From Arminella tubonensis (GTDB lineage: Bacteria; Pseudomonadota; Alphaproteobacteria; Rhizobiales; Rhizobiaceae), in the NCBI RefSeq assembly GCF_003240585.1, contig NZ_PCDP01000069.1, forward strand, positions 62,001 to 126,000: a stretch of DNA of 64,000 nucleotides, read 5' to 3'. Each line of letters opens with the position of its first letter. Position 1 is the stretch's first letter. The notes under the pieces are model-generated. The model did no database searches. It worked only from the letters and a program-made list of their open reading frames with translations, and was not told the DNA's origin. A program made the translations under genes and the position numbers. Below, piece by piece: positions 33,554-42,259 of the stretch.

Positions 33554-34498
33554 TCAGCCGCCGATGTGCTCGTGACCACGCTTCCTTGCTAGTGCGATCT
33601 GGCGTTGACGCTCACGGTAGCGCTCGCGATCTTCCTCGGTTCGGCTGCTGTAGCAATTGCTGCAGGAGACGCCCGCCTCATAGAACGACGACACGACCTC
33701 CTCTGCGGTGATCGGCGTCCGGCAGGCATGGCATAATTTGTGCGAGCCTTCCTTCAATCCATGTTCGACGGAGACCCGCTCGTCGAAGACGAAGCAGGCG
33801 CCTTCCCAAAGGCTTTCTTCGGCCGGGATGTCTTCCAGATATTTCAGGATGCCACCTTTGAGGTGGTAGACTTCGTCGAAGCCCTGTTCCTTCATGTAGG
33901 CAGTTGCCTTTTCGCAGCGAATGCCGCCGGTGCAGTACATCGCGATCTTCGGCTTGTCGTGCAGGCTGCCGTTGTTTTTCACCCATTCCGGAAACTCGCG
34001 GAAGGTCTTCGTCTTCGGGTCGAGCGCCCCGCGGAAGACCCCGATTGCGGTTTCGTAGTCGTTGCGGGTGTCGATGACGATGGTGTCGGGGTCGGAGATC
34101 AGCGCGTTCCAGTCCTTCGGCGCCACGTAGGTGCCGACGATATGGGTCGGGTCGATATTCTCAACGCCCATGGTGACGATCTCTTTCTTGAGCTTCACCT
34201 TCATGCGCACGAAGGGCATCTTCGACGCGCGGCTTTCCTTGTGCTCCAGGGTCGCAAATTCAGGCTGGGCGCGGAGGAAAGCCAGGACGGCGCCGATGGC
34301 GGCATCCGTACCGGCGATCGTGCCATTGATGCCCTCGCGAGCAAGAAGAAGCGTTCCCTTGACGCCATTCTGGTCGCACATCGCCTGCAGCGGCTCGCGG
34401 AATGCTTCGAACTGGGAAAACGCGACGAAATGATAGAGCGCGGCAACAAGGAATGTGCCGTCAGCTTTCGGATGCTGGGTGAAGAGGTCGTCTGTCAT
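33554..34498 (-). CDS. trhO: tRNA uridine(34) hydroxylase (YceA/rhodanese type)
   Basis: This 314-residue protein has an N-terminal acylphosphatase-like domain, a central rhodanese domain with Cys189 in MYCTGGIRCEK, and a C-terminal tail with cysteine pairs (CHAC, CSNC). This is the architecture of TrhO, which hydroxylates uridine-34 in tRNA on the way to 5-methoxy or carboxymethoxy modifications. The length and the start MTDDLFTQ fit the rhizobial members. It converges with the CHASE4-GGDEF-EAL gene. Confidence 0.86.
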   Translation of the reverse strand: MTDDLFTQHPKADGTFLVAALYHFVAFSQFEAFREPLQAMCDQNGVKGTLLLAREGINGTIAGTDAAIGAVLAFLRAQPEFATLEHKESRASKMPFVRMKVKLKKEIVTMGVENIDPTHIVGTYVAPKDWNALISDPDTIVIDTRNDYETAIGVFRGALDPKTKTFREFPEWVKNNGSLHDKPKIAMYCTGGIRCEKATAYMKEQGFDEVYHLKGGILKYLEDIPAEESLWEGACFVFDERVSVEHGLKEGSHKLCHACRTPITAEEVVSSFYEAGVSCSNCYSSRTEEDRERYRERQRQIALARKRGHEHIGG

Positions 34499-34561
34499 GC
34501 GCCGGAAATACAGGGTCGGAGGCCGTCAGGCAATCATGATTTGCGTTTGGGGCCAAGCTGG

Positions 34562-35470
34562 TTATCGGCCTGCCTGTCGCCATAGATGTTCTATCATCTT
34601 CGCTTCGCGGTCGGGATCGTCTGAAAACACATGGGCGGCTTTTTCGAGCGAGACGCTCCGGGCGGATTGCTGCCGGGAGATAATGGCTTCCAGCAGCCGT
34701 GCCTGGTCGTCGCTTTGCGTGAAGAGATCGGTCTCCTGATTGACGACTTCGGAAAGGGCCGCGAGGTCGTGGTAGCGGCCGAGAACGTCCACCAGCGCCT
34801 TGGCTTCCATCTCTTTGGCGTACATGGCGGCAGGCCAGAGATCGCGCAACAATGCGTGATACATCCAATAGTTCTGGCTCTGTTTGCGCAATTCGTGGAA
34901 CTGGTCGGTGTGGGCTTCCGTTCGACATCCCGTCAGCGCCTCTGCGGCCCTCCGGCAGGTCTTCCTCCAGCTCTTTTTCAGCAGGCTGGCGACGTCGTGC
35001 TTGTTGTTCTTGAACGAGACATCGTCGAGCGCGGTCATTGCATTTCGGCAAATTTCGATTGCCTCGGCGGTCCTTGTCTCGATGTCGGTTTCGCCGCGCA
35101 CCAGCCAATCGCGTCGCGCGATCAACGTGTCGGCTATTCGCGACAGCGCCGCCGCTTCATCTTCCGACGTCGCGGTCTCATGCAGGTATTTGCCGATCTC
35201 GACGAGGGCGGTCGCCTCGCGAAAGACGGCGAGCGATTTCGCGGCGTCCCGAAGGCGTTGATTTTCATGCTCGTAAAATTCCGGCAGATGTCTGACTGCC
35301 AGCCTGTAAAGCCCTCGGGTTCGCTTCAGATGTTTCCGGGCGGCGTGAATGCCGTCGTGCAGGCCGTCCGGTCGTTCCCGCAGAACTGCCATGGCCTTCT
35401 CAAGTTGCCCACCAGCGGCCGCACGGACTTCGTCGTCGAACGGCTTACTCGGCCGAATTCTATAGCCCAT
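34562..35470 (-). CDS. CHAD domain protein
   Basis: This 302-residue, all-helical protein is a CHAD domain member. CHAD domains bind polyphosphate through conserved basic and histidine residues; here GIHAARKHLKRTRGLYRL near residue 40 and HELRKQSQNYWMYH near residue 195 show the two repeats of that pattern. It overlaps the 3' end of the CYTH gene by 11 bases. In E. coli YgiF the two domains form one protein; here they are split but coupled. Confidence 0.85.
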   Translation of the reverse strand: MGYRIRPSKPFDDEVRAAAGGQLEKAMAVLRERPDGLHDGIHAARKHLKRTRGLYRLAVRHLPEFYEHENQRLRDAAKSLAVFREATALVEIGKYLHETATSEDEAAALSRIADTLIARRDWLVRGETDIETRTAEAIEICRNAMTALDDVSFKNNKHDVASLLKKSWRKTCRRAAEALTGCRTEAHTDQFHELRKQSQNYWMYHALLRDLWPAAMYAKEMEAKALVDVLGRYHDLAALSEVVNQETDLFTQSDDQARLLEAIISRQQSARSVSLEKAAHVFSDDPDREAKMIEHLWRQAGR

Positions 35471-35933
35471 TGTACTCCTGCTCGAATTGCAGAGCGAGCG
35501 CCTGATTAGAATAGCGGTACTGGCCGGTCACCTCGTCACCTACCCAGTCGGGGAGTTCGGGATTATCGCTCTCATCACCCATTTCGACCTCGGCGATGAC
35601 CAGACCCTCATGGGCACCCTCGAAAACGTCGACCTCCCACACAAAGCCCTTGAAAGGCACGTTGTGACGCGTTTTCCTGATCACCAGGCCGATCGCGGTC
35701 CCGATCAGTTCTTCTGCGTCCGCAACGGGGATCGCATATTCGAACTCGTCCCGGGTCATGGTGCGGCCGATCTTGACGGTGAGCGTCGCGATGTGGCCGT
35801 TCTCCAGTCTTACCCGCACCGAGCGATCCTCCATCGAGGAAATATAGGCTTGCCGGAGCGACCGCGTGTTGGAAACGAAATTTCGCCAACCGTCGCTTCG
35901 AACCAAGAATTTCCGCTCGATCTCTTTCGCCAT
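35460..35933 (-). CDS. CYTH domain protein (inorganic triphosphatase-like)
   Basis: This 157-residue protein begins MAKEIERKFLV, the hallmark ExExK strand of CYTH phosphatases, followed by the basic and acidic strands of the triphosphate tunnel (RVRLENGHIATLTVK, WEVDVFEG, LVIAEVEM). Members hydrolyse inorganic triphosphate or thiamine triphosphate. The open frame starts 8 codons earlier, but the Met at 35933 matches the family. It heads a two-gene unit with the CHAD protein, implying polyphosphate or triphosphate metabolism. Confidence 0.85.
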   Translation of the reverse strand: MAKEIERKFLVRSDGWRNFVSNTRSLRQAYISSMEDRSVRVRLENGHIATLTVKIGRTMTRDEFEYAIPVADAEELIGTAIGLVIRKTRHNVPFKGFVWEVDVFEGAHEGLVIAEVEMGDESDNPELPDWVGDEVTGQYRYSNQALALQFEQEYNGL

Positions 35934-36097
35934 ATGCCCGACATGCTCCGTCCGCATTGTGCCGCATCGACGCTAGCGGAAGTTTGAGGCATTTCCTACC
36001 CACGGCGTGTCATTGCCTGCTTTTGTCTCGACAAGAAGATCGGGGAGGGCTATTCGAAACCTCGGATTTTCAATCGTTTTAAGGGAGCACGCCACAC

Positions 36098-36736
36098 ATG
36101 GGCGAGAAAACCGAAAAGCTTCTTTCCATCCTGAAACTGCAGCCCGTCGTTCCGGTCCTGATCGTGGAAGATGCCAAATCCGCAGTGCCGCTGGCGCGCG
36201 CGCTGGTTGCCGGCGGATTGAGGGCCATCGAGATAACGCTCCGGACCGCCGGCGCGCTTGATGCCATTCGTGCGGTGGCCGAAGAGGTCGAAGGTGCCGA
36301 AGTCGGGGCAGGTACGATCCTCAACGTTGCGCATTGGGAGGCGGCGGTCGAGGCCGGGTCGAAGTTCATCGTCAGCCCCGGCACGACTCAAGAGCTTCTC
36401 GACGTTGCACGCCAGTCGGATGTGCCGTTCCTTCCGGGGGCTGCGACCGCCAGCGAAGTCATGGCGCTACGCGAAGAGGGCTACAAGATCCTGAAGTTCT
36501 TTCCGGCCGAGCAGGCCGGTGGCGCCGCCTATCTGAAATCGCTGTCGTCTCCGCTTGCCGGCACGCTGTTCTGCCCGACCGGCGGCATCTCGTTGAAGAA
36601 CGCGCATGACTACCTGTCACTGCCGAATGTGATCTGCATCGGCGGATCCTGGGTGGCGCCGAAGGAACTTGTCGCCGCTGGCGATTGGGCTGGCATCACC
36701 AAGCTCGCGGCCGAGGCGTTTGCCCTGACCGCCTGA
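36098..36736 (+). CDS. eda: 2-dehydro-3-deoxyphosphogluconate (KDPG) aldolase
   Basis: This 212-residue class I aldolase splits KDPG into pyruvate and glyceraldehyde 3-phosphate in the Entner-Doudoroff pathway, the main hexose route of rhizobia. The Schiff-base Lys133 lies in ILKFFPAE and the general base Glu45 in IEITLRT; PTGGISLKN forms the phosphate site. A GGGAG-type site and an intrinsic terminator bracket it, so it is monocistronic. The other Entner-Doudoroff gene (edd) is not in this window. Confidence 0.92.
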   Translation: MGEKTEKLLSILKLQPVVPVLIVEDAKSAVPLARALVAGGLRAIEITLRTAGALDAIRAVAEEVEGAEVGAGTILNVAHWEAAVEAGSKFIVSPGTTQELLDVARQSDVPFLPGAATASEVMALREEGYKILKFFPAEQAGGAAYLKSLSSPLAGTLFCPTGGISLKNAHDYLSLPNVICIGGSWVAPKELVAAGDWAGITKLAAEAFALTA

Positions 36737-36764
36737 CGACAAATCAGGTTTTTCGATCGTCGAT

Positions 36765-36794
36765 AAGGCGCCTCGCTCGTGGGGCGCCTTTTCT
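36765..36794 (+). terminator. Intrinsic terminator of eda
   Basis: AAGGCGCCTC and GGGGCGCCTT pair with one T-G wobble around GCTCGT and are followed by TTCTGTTT. Confidence 0.8.
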
Positions 36795-36866
36795 GTTTCA
36801 AGGGATTTGCAATTCGCGGTTTCATTCCTATCTCCCTTTCACCATCATGAAGACGGAGACGACGCT

Positions 36867-37562
36867 ATGATCGATGCCAGAAAACTTCTCGACCAATTCC
36901 TCGGTTCGCAGGTGCCGGGAGTGCAGGGGACCGTCAAGGACAGAGCCACTGAAGTGATCAATCTCGCTCGGGACAATCCAATGGCCACGAGCGCAATCAC
37001 CGGGCTGCTTCTTGCAACTGGAACCGGCCGGAAGATAACTGGAAATGTCCTGTCGCTCGGAGGTCTTGCCGCTATCGCCGGGCTTGGCTACCAGGCCTAC
37101 AAGAATTATCAGGCCGGACAGGCGCCCGAGCCTCAACCGCAGAGCCAGCCGCAATTTCTGCCGCCGCCCGCAGATTCGGGATTCAGCACGGCACCGGCGG
37201 TTGCCAGCAACGACTTTGCCCTTGCCCTTGTCCGCGCCATGATCGCGGCGGCGCGGGCCGACGGACATATCGACGACGTGGAGCGCCAGCGCATTCTCGG
37301 CAAGTTCCAGGAAGCGGGAATTAGCGGCGAAGCCGAGGCATTTCTGCAGAGGGAGCTTGCCAATCCCGTCGATCTCGACGGCCTCGTTGCGTCGGCAAAG
37401 ACGGAGGAGCAGCGGGTCCAGCTCTACACCGCGTCCCACCTTGCCATCGACCCGGGGACGCGCGCCGAGCGCGGTTACCTCGACCTGCTCGCAGGAAGGC
37501 TTGGCCTTGCCGATGCGCTGGTCGACCACATAGAGGCGACAGTTTCAACAGCGAGGGTCTGA
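36867..37562 (+). CDS. DUF533 (YebE-like) inner membrane protein
   Basis: This 231-residue protein has an N-terminal helical part with one hydrophobic stretch (GNVLSLGGLAAIAGLGY), a Pro/Gln-rich linker (about residues 92-115) and a C-terminal TerB-like helical domain with acidic loops (AARADGHIDDVERQRI). This is the DUF533/YebE family, of unknown function and linked to envelope stress in E. coli. The start at 36867 has CGGAGA upstream and removes 20 non-family codons. Confidence 0.78.
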   Translation: MIDARKLLDQFLGSQVPGVQGTVKDRATEVINLARDNPMATSAITGLLLATGTGRKITGNVLSLGGLAAIAGLGYQAYKNYQAGQAPEPQPQSQPQFLPPPADSGFSTAPAVASNDFALALVRAMIAAARADGHIDDVERQRILGKFQEAGISGEAEAFLQRELANPVDLDGLVASAKTEEQRVQLYTASHLAIDPGTRAERGYLDLLAGRLGLADALVDHIEATVSTARV

Positions 37563-37640
37563 TTGTCTCGGTGACAGCCTGGCCGGTTGCCTTTCCCGGG
37601 CGGCTGGCCTAAGCCATCTCCTGCTATCGAGGAGGGCTTT

Positions 37641-38333
37641 ATGCGCGATCTGTCGAATTTCAAAGGCTGCCCGGCCCCGAAGCCAGTGACGCTGAAGGGT
37701 CGCTTTGTTACCGTCGAGCCATATGAGCGCGACAGGCACATGCAGGCCTTGTGGGACGGTCTCGGAGGTATGGGCATCAACCCGCTGCTCAAATATTTTG
37801 CATCAGACGATTTCGCAGGCATCGAGGATTTCGACAACTGGCTCAATGGCCTCAAGTCCATCGGCTGGGTCACGCATGTCTTTCGCGACAATGCTTCGGG
37901 CAAGGTCGTCGGCATGGCGAACTATATGCGCGCCGACCCGGCGAACGGCGTCGTCGAAATCGGCGGCGTGGCACATGGCCCCGATATGGCCCGCTCGCCG
38001 CTCTCGACCGAAGTCCACTATCTGATGGCGAAACACGTGTTCGAGGACCTCGGATACCGTCGCTACGAGTGGAAGTGCAACAACGAGAACAAGGCCAGCA
38101 AGACGACCGCCGAACGCTACGGCTTCACGTTCGAAGGTATCTTCCGCCAGCACATGCTGTCGAAGCACCAGAACCGGGACACTGCCTGGTACTCGATGAT
38201 CGACGGCGAATGGCCGCTCATCAACGCTGCCTTCGAGGCTTGGCTCGCACCTGCCAATTTCGATCAAAAAGGCAACCAACTGCGCCGCCTTCAGGACATC
38301 CGTGCCGACCTTGCAAAGGAGCAGGCGTCTTGA
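37641..38333 (+). CDS. GNAT acetyltransferase (RimJ/RimL type)
   Basis: This 230-residue N-acetyltransferase begins MRDLSNFKGCPAPKPVTLKG and has the long N-terminal extension and W-x-C patterns (YEWKCNNENKASKTTAERYGF) of RimJ/RimL-type GNATs that act on proteins or small amines using acetyl-CoA. A strong GAGGAGGG precedes the start at 37641. It is translationally coupled to a small membrane protein: its stop overlaps that gene's TTG start. Confidence 0.82.
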   Translation: MRDLSNFKGCPAPKPVTLKGRFVTVEPYERDRHMQALWDGLGGMGINPLLKYFASDDFAGIEDFDNWLNGLKSIGWVTHVFRDNASGKVVGMANYMRADPANGVVEIGGVAHGPDMARSPLSTEVHYLMAKHVFEDLGYRRYEWKCNNENKASKTTAERYGFTFEGIFRQHMLSKHQNRDTAWYSMIDGEWPLINAAFEAWLAPANFDQKGNQLRRLQDIRADLAKEQAS

Positions 38334-38545
38334 CGCCCAAGAAATCTGACAGCCGGTCGTCGGCAATCGCCGCGGCAGTCATCCTGCTGGCCGCGGGCGT
38401 GGTGATCTATTTCATGCCAATGATCATCATATATCTGAGTGCGTTTTCGCCCTTCCTCGCGACCGCCGTCGGCGCCGGTCTGGTGCTTTCGTTCTTCTTG
38501 GTCTTTTGGTTGCGGGCGCGTTACCAGCGGCGCAATGGGCTGTAA
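38330..38545 (+). CDS. Small two-helix membrane protein
   Basis: This 71-residue protein has two membrane helices (about residues 11-29 and 37-60) after a short basic tail. A TTG start at 38330 overlaps the stop of the acetyltransferase gene (TTGA), with AAAGGAG 8-9 bases upstream inside that gene, so it is translationally coupled. No family was recognised. Its conserved-looking layout (positive N-terminus, two helices, basic C-terminus RARYQRR) indicates both ends in the cytoplasm. Confidence 0.65.
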   Translation: MTPKKSDSRSSAIAAAVILLAAGVVIYFMPMIIIYLSAFSPFLATAVGAGLVLSFFLVFWLRARYQRRNGL

Positions 38546-38801
38546 ATCAGCGAAGACGGACCGATCTGTCACGTCAGTTTGACATATTCAGTGCATAAGA
38601 AGGCGAAGGCACGCGGCAACGAACATCCGTGGCGGATTGGCAAACGTTGAATGGGCTTCCTATCTATAGCTCCAGGCAATTGGAGGCGGGTCAGCACATC
38701 GGCGACACCGCTGGCGAATTGACATTGTTCAGACGTGGAGCGGCTTCTTGGATCGGCAAGCGGCACGCTCTCGACGCCTGCGGCCGAAAGAATTTGGTTT
38801 C

Positions 38802-39377
38802 ATGACGAATTTCAGTCCGCTCTATCGCCTGAAGGCTCTTCTGTCGCGGGGAGCCCTGAGGTTTGGGCGCAGGCCCAAGATTTATTATTTGACCCGGTTC
38901 CGCTGGGGGACGGGCTCGATCTCGATCGGTGACAAGCTGTCGTTGCAATCCGGTGTGGTCATCGATGCGCAAAGCGGCCGGATAGAGATCGGCGATCATG
39001 TGTCCCTGAACGATCACGCCGTCCTTCTGGGGCACGGCGGCATCACCATCGGAAACGACGTCAGGATTGCTGCCAACGTCGTCGTTGCCTCGTTCGATCA
39101 TAACTTCGACGATGTTTCCACACCGATCAGACTTCAGGGCGTGACGGGGAAGCCTATCGTCATTGAAGAGGATGTCTGGATCGGTGCCGGCGCCAAGATT
39201 CTCGGGGGGTCGCATATCGGCAAGGGCTGCGTCATCGGAGCAAACGCTGTCGTGAAGGGGCCGACCATACCGTTCGGCATCTATGTGGGAAACCCCGCCT
39301 ACCTTCTCAAAATGCGCGGTGAAGCCTCGCGACCGAGATCCAGCTTTCCATTCGATATGAAGGCAATGCGAGGCTGA
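38802..39377 (+). CDS. Hexapeptide-repeat acyltransferase
   Basis: This 191-residue left-handed beta-helix acyltransferase shows hexapeptide repeats (IEIGDHVSLNDHAVLLGH, ITIGNDVRIAANVVV) and the catalytic His region SFDHNFDD, followed by IVIEEDVWIGAGAKILGG and a PAYLLKMRG tail. Relatives O-acetylate sugars in polysaccharide or lipopolysaccharide synthesis. An ATG at 38802 is used; a TTG 18 codons upstream is possible. The 256 bases before it contain nothing recognisable. Confidence 0.82.
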   Translation: MTNFSPLYRLKALLSRGALRFGRRPKIYYLTRFRWGTGSISIGDKLSLQSGVVIDAQSGRIEIGDHVSLNDHAVLLGHGGITIGNDVRIAANVVVASFDHNFDDVSTPIRLQGVTGKPIVIEEDVWIGAGAKILGGSHIGKGCVIGANAVVKGPTIPFGIYVGNPAYLLKMRGEASRPRSSFPFDMKAMRG

Positions 39378-39399
39378 AAAGCCGGCTGCCGGCGCCATG

Positions 39400-40500
39400 T
39401 CAGGCCTGCAACGAGGCTCCGAGCAGGAGGACGCCAGTGCAGATGACAAACAGCGCGCCGAGGATCTCTATAGAGTTGCCGACCCAGGCGGCGGTCGCCG
39501 AGCCTTTTCCAGCCAGGCGCATGGCGGCACCCTTCATGGTGACTGCCAGTATCGCAAGCAGCGAAACAGTCAGCGCAGTGCCGACCGACATGGCGATGAC
39601 AGAGAGTACGCCGCCTAAAAGAAGTCCGTTCAGCATCGAGAACGTCATCACCAGCAGCGCGCCCGAGCAGGGGCGGAGCCCGACCGCAACGATTGCCGAC
39701 CAAGCCTCGCGGACACTGAAGTTTTCGGCGGCAAGCAGCGCGGGGTCAGGCAGATGCGAGCGGCCGCAATCCTCGCAAACCATGCCGTTTTTCAGGTCAT
39801 AGCTCGGCGCGTCGCAATTGTACTGATTCGAAGAGGCGTTCAGTCGAGAGGTTCGACCCCGGGATGAATCTCCTGGCGTCTCATCGAACAGCGCCATGCT
39901 GATCGGTCCCGCTGATGTTGCAAACCGGACGCGCTGGCGCCTCGGCATTTCACGGATCATTGCGCGGATCTTGCGAAACAGCAGCCAGCCGCCGAAGAGG
40001 ATGACCATGATGAAGCTGACGATCTCCATCGTATTGGTGGCCTGCGTCATCGTTATGCCGCTGCCGCGCAGCACGAAATAAGCTGCCGCGACGACCAGGA
40101 CGGCAACAAGGCCCTGGATGAACGCCGATATAAAGGAGATGACGATGCCGCGCTTCAATTCGATTTCATTGGCGACCATGTAGGACGAGATGACGGCCTT
40201 GCCGTGGCCAGGCCCCGCCGCATGGAAGATGCCATAGGCGAACGACAGGCCCACCAGGGTCCAGAGTTGCCTTGGATCCTGCCGCATAGCCTCGATCGAC
40301 TTGGTCAGAGCCCGGTAGAATGCCTGCTGCTCATAATTCACGTAGAGAAAGATCGGCGCGAGCGGGCCGCCGATCGGCTGGAAGCTCGGCTCCGCCGTGC
40401 CGATGCCGAGTGGCGATCCGGTGGCGTGTGCCATGCAGGCGACGGCCAGGAAAGCAAAAGCAGCTACAGGCAGAAGTGCCAGATGACGATCTTTCAGCAT
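39400..40500 (-). CDS. NicO-family nickel/cobalt transporter
   Basis: This 366-residue inner-membrane protein has an N-terminal signal-like helix, six or so membrane segments and the NicO motif FHAAGPGHGKAVISSYM, with a second functional patch VGLRPCSGALLVM. Between the two halves is a soluble loop with CxxC-type cysteines (VCEDCGRSH). Members transport divalent metals, usually nickel or cobalt, outward (RcnA) or inward. It overlaps the DUF1007 gene by 7 bases. The direction and the metal remain open. Confidence 0.82.
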   Translation of the reverse strand: MLKDRHLALLPVAAFAFLAVACMAHATGSPLGIGTAEPSFQPIGGPLAPIFLYVNYEQQAFYRALTKSIEAMRQDPRQLWTLVGLSFAYGIFHAAGPGHGKAVISSYMVANEIELKRGIVISFISAFIQGLVAVLVVAAAYFVLRGSGITMTQATNTMEIVSFIMVILFGGWLLFRKIRAMIREMPRRQRVRFATSAGPISMALFDETPGDSSRGRTSRLNASSNQYNCDAPSYDLKNGMVCEDCGRSHLPDPALLAAENFSVREAWSAIVAVGLRPCSGALLVMTFSMLNGLLLGGVLSVIAMSVGTALTVSLLAILAVTMKGAAMRLAGKGSATAAWVGNSIEILGALFVICTGVLLLGASLQA

Positions 40501-41138
40501 TGTGAATCAATCCGCGTTGCGAAGAGCTTCGACATGGTCGTTCCGGTTGGGTCGTTGAAGAAGGCAGACGTCAGCGAAGCCTTGTTCTCGGCGATGACTT
40601 CGTCGGCATCAGGGCGAACCACCTGGTTCTTGCAGGTTTTGAAGGCATCGCCCATCGTCACCATGTCGGCATCGGTCGGAAAATCAATCGAGGTATAGAG
40701 CGTGGGGTCGTAAATCCCGAAAGACAACTTGTTGCCTTTCATCGGCATCGGCTCCGACGGCGTCACGGCAAAGAACATCAGGAGCTGACCGTCCTTGTAG
40801 TCGACGTTGATGACGTCGGGCTTGTTCACCTTGATGGTTTTGCCGTTGAGCGTCATGTTGACGTAGTAATCATAGTCGACCAGCGAATCGCGGACCGTCT
40901 TGCCGACTTCCTTCAGCTCGTCGGAATCAAGCTTCAGGTTGGTGTTCTTGTCGAAGTCCATCAGCACCGAAGATGAGAAGACCTCGTCGAAGCGCCAGAT
41001 GTTGTGCAATTCCTGAACGTTGCCATCCGCCCCCGCAACGACTTCCAGCCGTGCTTCCACGAAGATATGCGGATGTGCGAATGCTGCTACGGGCGAAAGG
41101 CAGAGCAGGCCGGCCAGGATGACGGTGAATTTATTCAT
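40494..41138 (-). CDS. DUF1007 periplasmic protein
   Basis: This 214-residue protein has a signal peptide (MNKFTVILAGLLCLSPVAAFA) and the DUF1007 start HPHIFVEARLEV, whose paired histidines at the mature N-terminus suggest metal binding. The frame is open for 67 codons upstream, but the Met at 41138 gives the signal peptide and has CAGGG upstream. DUF1007 genes commonly pair with NicO transporters, as here (7-base overlap), implying a periplasmic metal-delivery partner. Confidence 0.82.
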   Translation of the reverse strand: MNKFTVILAGLLCLSPVAAFAHPHIFVEARLEVVAGADGNVQELHNIWRFDEVFSSSVLMDFDKNTNLKLDSDELKEVGKTVRDSLVDYDYYVNMTLNGKTIKVNKPDVINVDYKDGQLLMFFAVTPSEPMPMKGNKLSFGIYDPTLYTSIDFPTDADMVTMGDAFKTCKNQVVRPDADEVIAENKASLTSAFFNDPTGTTMSKLFATRIDSQC

Positions 41139-41226
41139 GGGCCCTGTCTGAATCGCCGTAATTCTCTTGTCTTGCTTCTGGGTAAAAATTGAGACGGAAT
41201 TGGGACTTCTGGCGTGGCCGATTGCC

Positions 41227-42120
41227 TCATCCGTTCTTGCGGAACCAGTTGTGCAGGTAATCGACAAAGATGCGGACCTTTGCCGGCAGGTAGCGGCGGT
41301 GCGGATATACGGCATAGATGCCGCGGTCGGTGGGCACATAATCGTTGAACAGCGTCAGCAGTTCGCCACTCTCGATGCTCTTGCGGGCAATGAAGTCGGG
41401 AACGACGGCGACGCCGATACCGGAGAGCGCACCGCGCAGCGTCGCGTGTGGGCTGTTGACCTCCATCGGGCCGTTCATCGCGACATTGAACGTCGTGCCG
41501 TCGGGATTATAGAATTTGATGCTGTTCTGCGACCGGTTGTTGGTGTCGACGATGAACGGAACACGCGCGAGGTCAGTCGGATGATCGAGCGGCTGGTGGT
41601 TGTCGATAAATTCCTGCGTTGCGCAGATATGTACTCGGAAATCCGAGATCTTGCGGGCGATCATGCCGCTATCCTCGAGCTTGGTGACCCGCACGGCGAC
41701 ATCGAAGCCTTCCTCGATCAGGTCCACGAACCGATCCTCCGCGGCGATCTCCAGCGAGAGGTTTGGATTTTCCTTGGCGAAATCGATCAGCGACTGCCCG
41801 ACATCGGCATCAACAAAGGTTCGCGGGACCGAGATGCGTAAGCGCCCCTTGAGCTGCTGATTGTTCTCGCGCACCAGGTCGGCGAGATTGTCGATTTCCT
41901 TTAGGATATCAGAGGCAGTTCGGAAATATGTGTGGCCGGCCTCGGTCATCGAGAACTGTCGCGTCGTGCGGTTGAGAAGCAGGGCGCCGAGCTCATCCTC
42001 CAGTTCCCGGACGTATTTCGACAGCAGCGCCTTCGAACGGCCGGTCTTGCGTGCCGCGGCGGAAAAGCCCTCCGCTTCCACGACGTCGATGAAAGCGCGT
42101 ATGCGTGTCAGCGTATCCAT
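41227..42120 (-). CDS. LysR-family transcriptional regulator
   Basis: This 297-residue LysR protein begins MDTLTRIRAFIDVVEAEGF with the DNA-binding domain in residues 1-60 and an effector domain following. It resembles the CrgA/DsdC-like subgroup often annotated as LysR without a known ligand. GGAGGG precedes the start. It lies upstream of the DUF1007-NicO pair with a gap of 88 bases and is divergent from the ornithine decarboxylase gene; either could be its target. Confidence 0.83.
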   Translation of the reverse strand: MDTLTRIRAFIDVVEAEGFSAAARKTGRSKALLSKYVRELEDELGALLLNRTTRQFSMTEAGHTYFRTASDILKEIDNLADLVRENNQQLKGRLRISVPRTFVDADVGQSLIDFAKENPNLSLEIAAEDRFVDLIEEGFDVAVRVTKLEDSGMIARKISDFRVHICATQEFIDNHQPLDHPTDLARVPFIVDTNNRSQNSIKFYNPDGTTFNVAMNGPMEVNSPHATLRGALSGIGVAVVPDFIARKSIESGELLTLFNDYVPTDRGIYAVYPHRRYLPAKVRIFVDYLHNWFRKNG

Positions 42121-42149
42121 GGCGAACCCTCCCGCAGTCGTTCCCATAT

Positions 42150-42178
42150 ATTGAACGAAACGCGCCTGATTGTTCAAT
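42150..42178 (-). promoter_or_regulatory. Inverted repeat before the LysR gene
   Basis: ATTGAAC and GTTCAAT form a perfect 7-bp inverted repeat with a 15-base spacer, 30-58 bases before the LysR start. The position fits an autoregulatory site. Only symmetry supports it. Confidence 0.4.
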
Positions 42179-42259
42179 AATTTTTTTAGGACCGAGGGCA
42201 AGAAATTTCTTGATTATGACGACGAATATTCTTATCTCCCTCTCAGCCCAAAGTCGCAC

